Source of the DNA: Auanema rhodensis
Lineage: Eukaryota; Nematoda; Chromadorea; Rhabditida; Rhabditidae
Length of the DNA stretch: 64,000 bases
Assembly: GCA_964057225.1 (NCBI GenBank)
Contig: OZ059899.1
Span: forward strand, 13,552,001 to 13,616,000
Reading direction: 5' to 3'
Shown here: piece by piece, positions 37,490 to 52,000 of the stretch
Position numbering within the stretch: the first letter of the stretch is position 1
Layout: each line of letters starts with the position of its first letter
Made by a program: the position numbers and the translations under genes
Notes under the pieces: generated by a model
Database searches by the model: none
The model's input: the letters and a program-made list of their open reading frames with translations, nothing else
What the model was told of the DNA's origin: nothing

Positions 37490-38703
37490 GGAATGAAAAT
37501 GCTTTCCATGCAAGATGTTGGTCAGTCAACTGAGGTAAGAGAATAACCTTAGCATTCTACTCTACAAGAAACTTTTATCTGATTATCTAAAACATTTGAG
37601 GAATGTAGTGCCAGTGGAGCTTATTGTTACAACATGACAGCATCAGCTATGGTTCTAGTTAATGTAGTTAAAGCTGGATGTTCTACATGGCGTTGCATGG
37701 TAAATCATTTCTTGTTTATTTCAACGTTAAAAACACAAAACTAACTCTCAAAAATGCTCAATTGTTATAGCTTGCTCGTGATCGTTGCATCTCCACTTAC
37801 TTCCAAATGGTTCCTGTTAGTCTATGTTGCTGCAGTACTGATCGTTGCAATATAGGAGGAAATCCAACAGGATCTATAGACAATGGCAACAATGAGTATG
37901 TTTAAACATCTGAAAATCTTCTATCCATTTCATATAATTTTGATTAAAATTTCAGTCCAAACGCTAATTTTCAAAATAAGTATGTTTCATCTAAAAATAT
38001 AAATAGAAATTTAAAAATATTTCAAATAATTTAGTTATCCACAGAACGATGGCTCAAGTGATAAGTAAATCTAATTTTATAATCATCAGATTAGAATTTA
38101 AAATTTAATTGTTTGCATGATTTTTCAAGATATTTCTATTTAATAGTTTTGTTTTTCTTTCGTTAACACCACAAACTATTATTGCTTTGATTGAGAAAAA
38201 AAATATAATCTATTTGTTTCAGTGAAGCACAAAAATCCAATTGGGGCACCTCATGGGCTGCTCCGAACTCTGCTGGGTATGTTTCTATCTAGCTTAGCTT
38301 AGCTCAGGTTACTGATACATGTACATATATGATTATAGAGGTGCTGCTAGTATCATTTCTACTCCACCTCCAAATAAGAAATGGACTAAGCAAGAAATAG
38401 AAGACAGGTTCAAGAGCTTTGATGTTGATCAAAGAGCTGGTTCAGGATCAAAAGGAGCTCCAGTTGGTAAGTATTCAGTTCGTTTTCAAAGAATTCTTCT
38501 TGTTGGCTATATCCTAGTAGTTGATTACATTGTACTTAAACTTTCTGTTTTTTTCAGATATTGAAGAGAGCTTCGTGAAGCAAGATGCATCATCTAAAGC
38601 AGCCTCGTCTTCCTCATCTGTAGGAGGAGCATCCACAGGAAGCAGAGCTCAACGTGTTCAAACTCAAAACAATGGCCAAAAAGACGAAATTACAATTCCA
38701 TAA
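37490..38703 (+). CDS. Cysteine-rich three-finger/ET-module-like protein
   Basis: Eight exons join in phase from an acceptor at 37,490 (ATG 37,493, MKMLSMQDVGQSTE) to a stop at 38,701-38,703. The cysteine region (CSASGAYCYNM, KAGCSTWRCM, RDRCIST, VSLCCCSTDRCN) with the final CCC-STD-RCN is the signature of Ly6/ET-module domains frequent in nematode secreted or GPI-anchored proteins. The tail is Asn/Ser/Gly-rich with an acidic Lys/Glu segment (WTKQEIEDRFKSFDVDQ). No signal peptide is in the visible first exon, so a start exon is missing upstream; a hydrophobic frame at 37,214-37,309 might supply it but does not join in phase. No hydrophobic C-terminus for an anchor is seen. Confidence 0.78.
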
Positions 38704-39654
38704 CCATTTTTACTTTTCACATTTTTTTTTCAATTTTTATCCAAAAAAATAACTCAATTCAAGCAATAAAAATAACAAACCGAACCTGTTATTTACTATT
38801 AAAAACATACAAATAACAATTTTTATTGTATTTAGATTCTTTTTTTTTTCAAAAATGCCTGTTAATTTAAAGAATTCGAGCTGTCCCAGTTCAGAATTAA
38901 AGTTTTATATGTAAAAGGAAAAGTATATAGATAGTATAGTATGATGTATACGTACATAGGTATATCATATTATATGATATAGTATTCATCATCATCATCA
39001 ACACTATATATTATCCTTTGAGCTTCAACAGCTTTTTTCCAACATTTATTAATAACAATATTTTCTATAATACGAGAAGAGAGAGAGAGAGAGAGAATGA
39101 GAGTGAGAGAGAAGGAGCGAGAGAGGGAGAGAGAGGGGGAAGGTGAAATATTTAATATATTTCATCAATATACGTATATATATATATATAAGTTAATATA
39201 ATATATAGTATATACTACTTATATTGTCATTTCTTAATATTTATACCTTCATATATACAGATGCATATGTATTGATGTGTACAACAAGTATATAGATACA
39301 TACATATAGTATAAAATTATTTTTCTTGATTAATACATTATTATCTTCTTTCTCTCTCTTTCTCTTTCCCTCTCTCTCTCTCTCTCTTTCCCTTTCTCTC
39401 TCTCTTTCTCTCTGTTTTATTCAAAAAATACTGCTTCTCTGTGTATGATTCGATGTAGATATGTAGATCTCTCTCTCTCTCTCTATCTCACTCTTTTTGC
39501 TATTTTTAATTCTCGAATGCAATTTGGACATGTATTGAAAATTTCATTTCATCGTCCGAAGAGTTAGAGGAATAACAATAAGTGAGAAGGAGACATAGAA
39601 GTAGCAACGGACGCCGAAGCTAGTCTTGTTCTTGTTCGTTTTTCTTCTACAACC

Positions 39655-39688
<34 letters not shown>

Positions 39689-39997
39689 GGGAGAGTCTTT
39701 TTTGATAAAAAATATGATTTAATTAGATATTTTCATGTGATGATAATGATGATGAAAACATATTTCATGCTGATGATCTATGACTGATATCTCAATCTTC
39801 AATAGTCTCTGGGCACCCCTCCTCTACATGTCTTTCTCTCTCTCTCTCTAGCTATCTGTCTAACCGATTGAAACAAGTTATCGTTCACTTACTCTCGCTA
39901 TTTCTTCTTTTTCTTTTTGGAATTTTTTAAACTTGCTATTGCAAGAGAGAATGTGAGAAGCATAGAGATATAGAGGAAGAGGTACGTCAAATGAGAT

Positions 39998-40047
<50 letters not shown>

Positions 40048-41128
40048 TACGTGTGAGAGATAGCCAAAATGGAACTTGTTTTCCGGTTTCTTTATTTTCT
40101 CATAGTCGGTAAATACCCCGAAACAACGCATGTCAAATAATCACTTTGAAACATTTCCAATGTTCTTAAATTAATATTCAAATAATTTATTATTCTTTAA
40201 CCCCCCCCCTCTCTCTCTTCTACACTGTCCAGAAAAAGATGCTTATTAACATATTTATCGAAAGCATGTCCAAAACTGTGTTACAATATCATTTTTTAAT
40301 GAAAAATTCTTCGAAAATTCACAGAAAATATGAGATGGAAAATAGTTTTTATCAAGTTTGCTCCGTTTTTTAACTCTCAGCACAAGTTTCCTAGTGTTCG
40401 TCTTTCTTCATCTATTTTTATATATGTATATGTATGTATCTCTCTATTTCTTTGTAATAAAATTTTTCTTTTTCCATATTTGATTGTATGAATGTTTATG
40501 ATCCATCTTTTCTCTCTCTCTCTCTCTTCTCTCTCGTTCTCTCTCTCATTCTCTTCCTCTCACTGTGCTCATCCACTCACTATATTATGATTATTAATAT
40601 ATATATTATATTGATATCATTTCTATTTATATATTTCTTATCATCATTTCTCCAACAAATATTAAAGGATTCTGCCGGTACTTATCCCTTCCTACTCTCT
40701 CTCTCTCCCTCTCTCTCTCCCCTTTTTGCCATTCCTTCTCTTTTGATTTCTGTTTCACTCATTTTTCTCGAACAATGTTCCCATTTTGTTTTTTTTTATC
40801 ATTTTTATGAGAACAAATCTTTGCAATTCCTTTTGATCCTTGTGTTAAAAATCTTTTTTCACCTATTTTGTTTTGCAAATAGATAAATCTTTACGATTGA
40901 ATGATTCTATCGTTAACATGCAACGTCATTTCAAAATTTTCAGTTTTTTTGTTTCCTTTTGTCCTCATGAAGTCATTTCGCTCATGGCAATGCCTGTGTG
41001 AGGCATTGTCATAAGCCATTAGAGTAACTATTTTGTGCTCTCCAAGTTCGTTATAATTAAGTTTTTTCAAAGTTGTCATGAGCATCCACAATGATATCTT
41101 AATCGACAACATGCTCTCTACTTTCCCA

Positions 41129-41213
<85 letters not shown>

Positions 41214-41529
41214 TCTTTCTTTCTTTTTATTTTTCTCGATGTGTTTCCCTCTATATCATTTTACTTGCCCTTCCTTAAATTTTCAGATATTATAAACAAT
41301 AGAAGGGTAGATACATATTATTCAATCAAAATGTTTCATATAAAATTTTTTGAATAAAAAATATTATTTTTTCCTTTTTTTTTTAAATTTTTTCAGATTT
41401 CATCCTCATTTTATTGATTTTTATAACTTCTTTTTTGAAAATAAAAGGAAAAGAGACAGAAAGAGAAAAGGGAAATGAATATGAGAGGAGATGCTTGACC
41501 CTCTTGTTGTTACCATGGTGATCATTCAG
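38704..41529. other. 3' flank and gene-free, microsatellite-rich DNA
   Basis: AATAAA lies near 38,766. GA/CT microsatellites lie at 39,077-39,140, 39,349-39,417, 39,656-39,692 and 39,994-40,048. Around 40,500-40,900 the + strand is pyrimidine-rich and the open frames are low-complexity Leu/Ser/Phe runs. No gene seen. Confidence 0.5.
41133..41206. repeat. Long perfect (CT)n microsatellite
   Basis: About 37 uninterrupted CT units, the longest simple repeat in the window. Confidence 0.95.
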
Positions 41530-41560
41530 GTCTTTGAGCGGTACAGGCCTCGGTCAGCAG
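41530..41560 (+). CDS. Micro-exon candidate a of the right-hand gene
   Basis: 31 bp between TTCAG and GTATTG. In phase 0 it reads VFERYRPRSA and ends in phase 1, exactly what candidate exon b needs. The GC level is above its surroundings. It is too short to be sure. Confidence 0.35.
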
Positions 41561-44500
41561 GTATTGCAACTTGTTGCCAATACTTCTAATTTGAAAAAAA
41601 AAATTTCCTACAAATTTCTATTTTTTTGGCTGAAAGCATTGATTGCCATCTATTTATAACAACACGATTTGTTAGATTTTCTGTGTTATTTCCATATTTT
41701 CAAAATTGATTTGTTGTGTATTCTTTGGTTTTAAATATTTACTCGATTAACTTTAATATTTATTTTTTTTGTATAAAAAGAATTGAATAGAAACTACAAG
41801 CATGAATGATGTAACCAGTCGTGTTATAAGAATATAAGTATCGAAGCAATACGAATACATGTTTCTTCTTCTTCTTCTTCGTCGTCGTTGTCGTCTTCAT
41901 AATGTGAAATCATATTGTTTAGATATATGGTAGAAACTGTTGTATCTCAACAACAACCAACCTCATCATAAGCCTTTTCATCGTTATATATCTTTTCAAT
42001 CTCATAACATTTTTTTTTCATATTTATATTATAATAAATCAAATATATTTATATATCTAATGGTCTAAAATTAGTATTTGATCTTCTCTCTCTCTCTCAC
42101 GCTCTCTTTCTCTTCCTCTTCCTCTCTCTTATTGTAAAATTTAAAATTTTTTTGATTGTAACAGGTACATAAGTGTGTGTATTGTATACATTTCGTACTT
42201 TACGCTATTACCTTTCAAGAGTTGTTTTCATGCCTAGTTAGGCTAGTGACTTCAACTTTAATCTATTTTTTCTTCTTGTTTGTCAGACTTCTGGTCTCAT
42301 TTCTTGTTCATCTTTTTGTGTGTATGTGTGTATCTATGGGTGTCTTCAGTTCAACTTCCCATGAGAGTCATAGTATTCATGTGTACGATTTGATTGCTAT
42401 TTAGCTGCATCGTTTTAAATGAATGATAATTCTTTCTTTTTTTTTGTTTCTTGCCCCTCCTCCTCCTTTCCTCCTTTCCTCCTTTCTATCCTATTTCGTT
42501 CATGTTCTTCATCATCATGCTCATCTGCCACAAAGCTGCTAAAGAGCACAATCTTTCTCATTATTGACAAGCTATTTCATTGATGTATGTGTTTGATAAG
42601 AATATTCAGATCTTGAGAGACCATCTTCATATTCTCGTCGTTTTCAGCCAACTATGTACCCTCTCTCTCTGTCTTTTCATTGTCTCGTGTCTACCTCTCG
42701 TTATGTATCAATCTTTTTCCTTTTCATCTCCATCTACCTCATATTCTCATTTTACTTTGTTATTTATCTGATTAATTTTTTGCTGTTATGCACTCCTCTT
42801 TTTGTTTTTTTTTATTTCAAAAAATCTGATTTTTCTTCTTCATTTTCAACAGATAGAAGATATGCTATGTTGTGATGGAAAGCGTGATTGTATCACTTTT
42901 TTGGCCATTTGTGTAGTTACTCTTCTTCTCAACTTTAACAAAACATTTCAGCTTTTATCTTGAAAAAAGAAGAATAAAAACGAATTTCTTATGAAATAAT
43001 ATGTTTGATAATCAATTCAATTGAGATATCTTTTAGCTTTTTCATATCTTGTTTTATGGAATAATGTCTTTATTCAACTGACACCTGTTGTGATAATATC
43101 TCTGCTGAGATCAGAAAAGAAGTATCTTCTTCTTATCTGTCTCTCTCTTTTTCCCTCCCTCCCTCCCTTCCTCTGTTCCTCTCTCTTCCTCATTCTATCA
43201 TTCTCTCTATCTCTACATACATACATACATATGTATGTATACTTTCGTCTTTTAAGAAATTATACGTTTTATACCTTCCTTTTCATATGTTTCAATCTTA
43301 TATTTATTCTTTTCTACTTTGATTCCACTTCTATACTTATATTCTCTTTCTCTTTCTCCTCCTAACTGCATATTTTTCTCTGAAAAATCACAAAAAACAT
43401 TGTTTTGACATCCTATTTCTTCTAACTTGTCAACTATATACTATACATATCTGCATATATGTAGATATGTAAGTAATACTATTCTTAGATTACTATATTT
43501 ATTTTTCATTTTTTTTATAATTATTCATTTCATTTTTGAACTTCCGTCCCTAAAATCTCTTTCACTTCTTCTAGCTCTTCAACATTGTGACGACTAGGAT
43601 ACAACGGAAGAAAAGAATAAAAGCTTGAAAAAAAGATTTTTTTTCTTTGCCAAACATAATTTTTCTTTTTCTTATCTCTTTATCTTCTTTATACTATTAT
43701 TATCAAGAATAATTCGTTGTCTTCTGCCTCTTCTTCTACTTTATAGATTTATTTAAATAAATTTGAAATACAAAAAGAGTGCTCGCCCCATATAGCACAA
43801 TAGACTTTTACTTTAAATTTAGATTTAATTCAAAACTTTCAGATTATAAATTTATAATACCATGGGTATTATTGAATCTTTTTAGTCTCAGTCATCATAT
43901 TCCAACCTTCTGTCTGACATTGAGTTGAAAAAATCCTTTTTTTTTTCATTTTGCACAAAAAATTGCAAAGAGAGGCATTGAAAAGAAAGACTCAATAAAC
44001 GACTTTTTTCTCCATGTTTCATTTATTCGTTTGCTTTCTTCCTGTAAAAAATGTTTTTTTCTCTTCAAAACCTTTAGAAGATCAAACAATATTTAAAATT
44101 TTTCAAAATTTTACCAAACACCACTTTACACGTGAAGCCTAAATTCAAAGTTTTTCCCTTCCTATTCTTCCGCCTGTATAAACTTTATATCCTCATATTA
44201 TTGTATTATATATGCTATTTTCTAAATATATTTTAGAGAATATAACGAAATATAATGAAATACTCAAAATATATTATGATGCGGTCAAGTTATCATATAT
44301 TCTAAAGCATGAAAACATATAAAAATGATATATCCACATACTTGGTATATAGATTCATTACTTGCCCTATAAGAACTAATCTAACATAAGTGGCTCCACT
44401 CTGCTTTCTATCTCAATTAATCAAATATATATTATATGAAATCTTAAATATTTTATATTAAACAACATATTTTGTACATTTCAAATCGTTTTAATTGTCA

Positions 44501-47500
44501 TTACACAACACAAACTTTATAAATTCAACCATTAAATGAGGAAATTAGCATATGAGTTACGTGTGAGATTGCGTGATTTTCACGTGCATTATAATTATTT
44601 TACTTTTTTCAAACATGTTGAACGGTTGGTTGTCTTAACTTCTTATATATTCTTCTCACCCTTTTTAACTCGTTTTTCCAACCTCTCTTTCAATTTATCT
44701 ATGTCGTATTCCTTCACTCTTTGCCTCTTACTTTCCTCTTTTCAAAATCGGTCTCATTTAAGAATATAGAAGTAAGGATAAGAAGTATAGAAACAACTCC
44801 TTCTCTTTATCTCCAACAGCGACAGCTTCAATGCTCTCTCAGTTTGTCTGCTACTGCATTTAAGTTAGAACAGCTTGACGATCACTAACTAATACTTATG
44901 CACATGTATAGCTTAGAAGTAAATCTGATGTTCATAGCCAATTCAGTTTAATTATACTAAGTTGAATAACAAGCAACTTTTTTTGATATATAATTCAACA
45001 TTTTCATATTTATAATCTTATTATCATTTTTTATTCTATTCAGTCTCTTTTCTTTACTTTTTGCCATTTTTTGATTCCTCATTTTATAATCCATCCTTTC
45101 AATTTACTCTATCTTCTATATTCTCTATTTCGATATACTTCTTTTCTCTTCTTTTCTCTTCTTTATATTAATATTTTAAGTAATTTTAAATTCTTCATCA
45201 TCAAGTGTGTCCGAAAATAGAGATAAGGAAGACTAACTTTGCTTTTATGAATTATACTCTTTCGTTTTGCACCACCACAAATCCTTAAAGCTCTTCCGAT
45301 TCACTCTGCTCTATAGGCACACATGTCTAAGTATTTCTAACGTGTTTTTTTTTCGGTTTCAAAACTATTTATCACCGGAATTATGATGAAAAATCGATTG
45401 TTTGAAAAAGATCTGAGATTTTCGATGTTTTATCGTTATCTTCTAGCTAGTTCTTCTAGTTTCAAAGTCAGTTATTACAAAGATAATTCGAAATTTTCAT
45501 TTTATATTTCAATTATGTGAACACAAATTGTGCGTTATGGCTTTAAGCCAGAATGTCGTCAAAGCTTAACAATCTGCTACTTTTTGTTAAAAAGATCTGC
45601 CATAGAATTATTCTTTACTATAAAATCCTTTTGTTTTAGTTTGTTTTTTTACTTCGAAAAATGCTTTCACACTCAGCTGAGAAGTTTCTAGAAAAACGTC
45701 GCTGAAGGAAATCTCATTGCCGTTGTCGGCTTCCTTGTATCCCCTCGTTTGCCTGCTCATCCACCCTCGTTCATCTAAATTCAAATTATTCAGGCAAAGA
45801 TACTTATAACTTTTAATGACTTAGCTCATTTGAGGTTTTTAGCTGTTGCTCTTCTTCAGCTTACTACTCGTCCGACAAGTTTTAGCTCATTTCTAAACCT
45901 ATACAATTCTCAGATAAAATTATATTTTTATTATTTTTTCTAATCGTAACTTGATTATAATTCATTTTCAAATGATTTAATTAATCGACTAATCGAAGAA
46001 TTCGTTCTAAAATCGTGTTGTGAAATAGCAAAACCTCAATTTTCATCAAGCTTCTTTCAAATATGGCTTCAACGTCTATAATAATTTTCATTTTTTTATT
46101 TACATTGTTATCGCTGTGGCTATCTACGGAACTGAATTTCAGCGTACCCAAGGCACTTAGGTATCCTTCCGCCATTTTGCTCTTTGCCTGCTCACATACA
46201 AAGAAATGAAAGGACTCCAGAAGAGAATAGATGAATGCTACGAATGCGCATGCTCTTCCTCTCTCCCTCTTTCACTCTCTGCTCTATGAATTTCTCTCTT
46301 TCTTTGTCTCACTAATCTCTCATGCTTACTCTCGTCGAACGCACGGTGTCTCTATTTCGGCTTTTCCACGGCTTCACCTCAGCGCCTGTTCTTAGTGTCA
46401 AGCTTTCCGCTTCCTATACGACTTCTAATGTTTCTCATAAAACGTCATTAGCACTTGTTTGAACCTACTGCATACAATTGGCAAGAAAATATTTCTTTTG
46501 AATTTCGCTTTCAGTTTTGCATATGCTTTATGTACTTTTTACTTTATTCATCTTGCCTTTCGTACACGTATTCACTGTTTTTTCCATAGTTTTCAAAGTC
46601 GACAATGCTTCCCAATCATAACACATGATATAATCAGAACACGCTGTGAGGTTTGCGAGAGAGCTCTTTGGATTCTAAAGTTTCATCTCTTCTTATCTTC
46701 TTTTTCTTTTTCTTATTTTTAGTTCTTGTCGTCTTTTCTGACTAGGCACTAAGAATTTCTTTCGTTCAGTTCTATGATAATGAAATCTGTTTGCTGTATT
46801 TCTTAAATAGCATATGATTTTAAACTTAATATTGTGAACACTAAGACATGCCTCATTAAGCTTAATTTTAAAGTTTGAATTATTCTAAATTTTTTAATAT
46901 TTTTTCTTTTCTCTTTCGGCAATAATCTTATCAATTTAATGAAATCTAATACTAATTTATACTATTCTAAATTATGTGGTTCATAAAGCATTAATTTGAA
47001 TTTTAGTCTCGCCACGAAAGAACGCTCACGTTTAATAATTATTCCAATTAGCTGCATTAAAATATAACGCCGTCTTTTATTATTTAAAAAAACTCGTGAC
47101 CTGAGGCAGTTGCACATCCCATTTTATTTTTTTTACTCAAATTAATAAATTATTTGTTTTTGAGATATATAGTTCCCTCTTTTCTCTCTGATTGCTAGAT
47201 CTTTTTTCGTTTTCTTTTGTTCTGAAGTACTACCTGTATGTCATATTGCTATTCACAATAGAATGAATATTTTTGTGATTGTCTGTAATACAGTTGCCTT
47301 TTATGATTCTGTCCACATCTTGGTCACGAGATATAAATTTTAATTTTTGAAATATTACTTTCAGTAGTGTCATGATTTCCAAACCAATTTCATGCTGGTG
47401 TACTTCGTTGAAAATGGATGCGCTTTATGTTCATATTTTTTTGTTTTTAAATTTTTTTTTCAATTGAAAGGAAAAGCAACTGAGTACACATCAGATGAAT

Positions 47501-48608
47501 GGATATTCCGTTCTAATATGACAGACCGCGGCCACATTTTCTGGCATTCTCGAACCGGTTTTTTAAAAATGTTTTCTTCAGAACAAGTATTAAAAACTTT
47601 TACAAAATTAAACGTTGTAAATGACTAACTTAGTAATTTATTGCAATTCTTGGCATCAAATGCTTTTATCGTTTCTATTTTTAGTTGATTTATTAAATAT
47701 TACTTCATGTTAGCTGCCTGAGAATGAATATAGAGAATAAATATCGGCAGAATACTTAATAAGTCAAGCTGAGAGCACGACACGCTTACATCCTGCTTCT
47801 TTCCAATAAAGGTTTGGTGACCTGAGGTTGTTAATAATAGAGTTGTAGCATATTCATATCCGACATTCTCGCATACATTCAGCTGCTTTAGATCTACCGT
47901 TTTTCCTCTCTTGTTGCATATGAGTGTGTTATGTACTGGTCTTTCCATTTTAGCATATTATTATTATTTGAAACACGGCTAACGTGCTTCAAATCGTTCA
48001 ATTGTGATCTCGATAAAAGATTTATTTGAATTATTTCATTTCCAATCGCACTGTTTCGCACTATAAGAATTTCGCCTATTCTTTTATTTTTCCTGTTGTT
48101 GCCACCTCTAACACACCAAGGCTGATCTTCTTATGGCTTTGCGCGACTGTCTGCATCCAATCTTCTCTTTTCTTTTCCGCTCACTCTCCTTGTTCTCTTC
48201 AATTTTCAACCGTGTTGTTGATCAAGGTCTTGCCACGTTCTTTCTTCCTCACTAGTCTATTTTAATGTACATCTTACCAAGTTGTTGCCTACTTTCTTAT
48301 ATTAGTTGAATAGCAAAAACTGTTATTCTGGATGGTCTACCGCTTCCCTTTTCTTCCTATCGAACATTTGGAAAAATTGAAAGTCTTGACTAGTTTCTTT
48401 ATTATGTTTTACGTGAGACATTTTTTCTTTTTTTAACCTGATTATATTGTGGTAGCCTCGTTTTTTCTCTACGTGCCTATGCTTTTAAAATTATTTCTGT
48501 CAACCCAAGTTTTGTATCTTAAAAATTTCAATTTTAATTTTGCACTACTTGTTTCTCATTTCATTGATATATCATGTTGTAAATACATTTTAAACATTTT
48601 TTTTACAG

Positions 48609-48646
48609 GGTTCGATGATTCCTTGTCTGCACAATTACATTTATCG
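48609..48646 (+). CDS. Micro-exon candidate b of the right-hand gene
   Basis: 38 bp between TTTTACAG and GTACGC; reads FDDSLSAQLHLS. Joins exon c in frame across a 333 bp intron. Confidence 0.45.
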
Positions 48647-48979
48647 GTACGCTTTTTTTCGTTTTTTTTCTTGCTTGTTTCATAATTGATTGAGATTCTT
48701 TATTTAACTGTACAATCTTGTTCATCTCACGTCTTCTATACTTTCAATTCTAATTTATCTTCTTGATTTTATCAAAGTTGCTTTCTTTTGAGACCAGCGC
48801 AAGAGTTTGGTCTCTATTCCATTATACTCAGTTTTACCTTTCATCTTTTCTACACTGATGAACTGAACTAGATCAACTTTTCACATGATATTTATCTTCT
48901 TTCCTACTTCAAACTTTAACCCTCGCAGCTCCTTTTGGTTGTTCACAACTATCTTCAGTGTTTCTTCCGTTTTTTTCAG

Positions 48980-49051
48980 ACAACAAACAGACTGTCATAC
49001 AAGAACGGCAAACCCGTGATAGTTGCCCAGAGTATACTGAAGAGTTGTGAA
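48980..49051 (+). CDS. Exon candidate c of the right-hand gene
   Basis: 72 bp between TTTTTTCAG and the strong donor GTGAGT; reads TTNRLSYKNGKPVIVAQS then ILKSCE, phase 0 to 0. Both splice sites and composition are convincing against the T-rich background. The protein family is not recognised. Confidence 0.55.
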
Positions 49052-52000
49052 GTGAGTGAGATTGCGAGTAACAGAGAGTAAAAAGAAGGAAAGACGTGGC
49101 AGAACGAATTCAATATTTGCCTCAGAGTATGCCTTTCTGCGCAATCTATGTTTACACGACAAATAGTCTGCTTTTCGTTTTTTCGTTATTTCAAATTTCA
49201 GTACGTTAGAACATCAATATGCTTTTCCTATTTCAAAATTTGTAGTTTAAATCTTTTTTTATATGAATTGTTTTTCTCTTCATTGCTATACAATGTAACT
49301 AATTCTTCAATAAGTATGTGATAGCGCTGTCAAATCCTATTTCATGATTATGAACATGGTTTTTTGAACTTCTTTATCTACAGTTCAAAACATAATTTCA
49401 TCCCGATTCATATGTTTGCTGATCCTTTTTAGTTTATTCTCTGTTTGTTGAATGAATTCTTTATTCAACTGGTAGTATATTATGAATTCCTATTTCTTGT
49501 GGTGTCATATTACGTTGAAGCATGATAGATTTGGATCTCTTCATCTGAAAACTTCCATATTTCAGATTTTCATTTTCTTGTGCTTTACTATATGCTTTTT
49601 TGAATTTTCTGCTTACTCACTAACTGAACGTGTTCTGACATCTATATCTTTCTGAATTCCTGTTCTACCTTTTGTAATGCTTCGCTGTGCCTGTTGATTC
49701 CGACTGATATCGGTTTTGTTCTATGCTAACTTTCATCTAATTATACTTGTCGTTTATGTTTAACTAGGTCTACTCGCACACCCTACTTTCACTTTTCATT
49801 CTTTTGAAATTTAAAATTTTGTTGGATTGCTACTAAGACGATGCTCTCTTGTTTTATAACTATCATCTCATTAGGCTGTCACCACCTTCATGCTATGCAC
49901 TTGAAGCTTGCGAAAAAAGACTAAGTTTAACGTTTCTAGTAAAGCAATGTGAAGATATTTCCAATGCAATAGCTTTTATCTCTTAATGTGTCATAATTTT
50001 AAAATTTCGTGGCTTGTACCGCTTATTAGATTACCTGAGCAGAATCCTATCATAGTGTAATGCTAGTGTATGTGATAATGCTATCATCACTAGTAGAAAT
50101 AGGAAGGTCTGGAAATTGAGAAAGTCTCGTAATTCTACTTTTGATATCAATTACTTTATATGTGATGATTTGTATAACTTGTTGATAATCTATCAAGTTA
50201 TATTTCCTTATTTCCATGAACTTTCTCTCTATTAATTTCTGTAACGAAATAGCTCATTCGTTCTAAGAACCATGATTAATATGAATGTAATCCAATCAAA
50301 GCAATCTTCATTATTTTTGCTGTATGTCATTTTGTTCGTGTTGTGCCATCATCTCCATCATTTCTTTCATCCTCTTTTCGTCGTTTCTCATTGTCGTCTT
50401 TGATCAACCCATATGATCATTTGTTGGCCCAAAACAGGGCTACTATCTGTTTTATGCTATGTCTTCGCCTTTAACGGTTCTGTCTTCTATCACTTGAGCC
50501 ACAGTCTACTGCCCAATGATTTCCTGTTTTTTCTTATCTATTTTCTTATGTGATCTTGAAAAAATCTAAGCCATGACAAGTATAAACGCTGTACTTTCTC
50601 TATTCGTCATACTTTGTGTTATCGGTTGTTGAGCCCTTTTGTCGTATTCGCTGTTTCTTCGCCTTTCTCGTTTCGCATCAGCCTTGAAAGATAATTTGCA
50701 TAACAAGCATGATTCTTTTTCGATTTCAAAAATTAACGCAAGAAAGCATCCGTTATAGAAGACGTTATCTAATTATTCTCTTTTGCTTCCCCAATATTAT
50801 ATCATTGATTAGTGTCTGGATAACTGATAAAAGTTGTAAAATCTCCACGACATTGTTTTGCTCACAGTTGCTATGTTGGGAATCTTCAAGTGCTACTGGA
50901 AAATGTTTCTCTATGAAATAAAGGCAACATAATCTGAAGTGCAATTCTCGCTGTCATGTCTTTGTCACATGTCTATAGTTGGAATCGTATTTCCGCAATA
51001 ATATTCACCGCATTTTCTACTTTGAGTTAGTTTGTCTTTATTTTTCTTTGAGACATTTCATAATAGTTTTGTTGTTGTATACATATATTGCTTATCAAAC
51101 TATCCACATGGTTGATAAACTCAATTTTCTAATTGACTCGTATTACTCTGTTCGGTTTTTTTGTTTTTGCTCATTGCATCTGCCAGCATGCTGTATATTG
51201 ACTACCACTTCTCCAGCATTCTTGTTTAGTTTTCTTAATTTCCTTCACACGCATACCCCTGAACATACTCATGCACACAAATACACACATCGAAGTTTAT
51301 TGTCTTTATTCTCTAGTTTGACTCATTATTTCCGAAAATAATTGAAAAGTCCTTTTAAAAACTTTATTTTGGACATTTTGTTATCTCGCTGTCCACGGTA
51401 TTATCTGGTTTCTCTCATTGATTGCACCGTTTACCTCGCATATTTATACTTTTCCATTTTTTTCAAATCTGCTTTTCCTTTTCTTCTGAATATTTTCTCT
51501 TCTTCCTTTGTTCTTTCCATTCTTTTCTCAGTAATTATAATAAAAGCCATTAGTTCTAATTGCCCAAGTCCTCCGGAGATCTCTATCAAAGTATAACTAA
51601 GCTAACTCATAATTCTAATACCGTTGAAGGCTAGAACAATCGAATGATTTTCTATAAAATTAAGAAAATTCTATATTTAACTTGAACTTCAGCGTCGAAT
51701 TCAAAATCTTCCTCTGTTTTCTTCTCGTTATTTGATATATAGTATGCAATAATTTCTTATTGAAATTTATAGAATGTAGTATACGTAAACTTTCGGATGG
51801 TTTCACTCGATTTTATTTCGATAATTCCCTATCATTTTATCCACTTTAACCATTTTTCACTCTCTTTCTCTCTCTTTTCTTATTCTTTTTTGATGAGATT
51901 TGAAATCAGCTGGTTTTGTTTTGACTTTATATTAGATGTCAACGTCATTTTACATGTGACTTTATCATTTTTTGTGTGCCCTGTTTCATCTTTCATAATT

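Noticed and set aside
40669-40678. 10 bp micro-exon GATTCTGCCG between AAAG and GTACTT
   Set aside because: Too short to support, and its phase does not fit candidate exon a.
40488-40886. 132-codon + strand frame with apparent membrane segments
   Set aside because: Phe/Leu/Ser hydrophobicity comes from CT and T runs; no signal of selection or splice sites.
43021-43365. 114-codon hydrophobic + strand frame
   Set aside because: Same T/C-rich bias including CCCT and CATA simple repeats; not protein-like.
51001-51341. Hydrophobic + strand frame followed by a His/Thr-rich end
   Set aside because: The end is a CACA-type simple repeat; the rest is T-rich noise.
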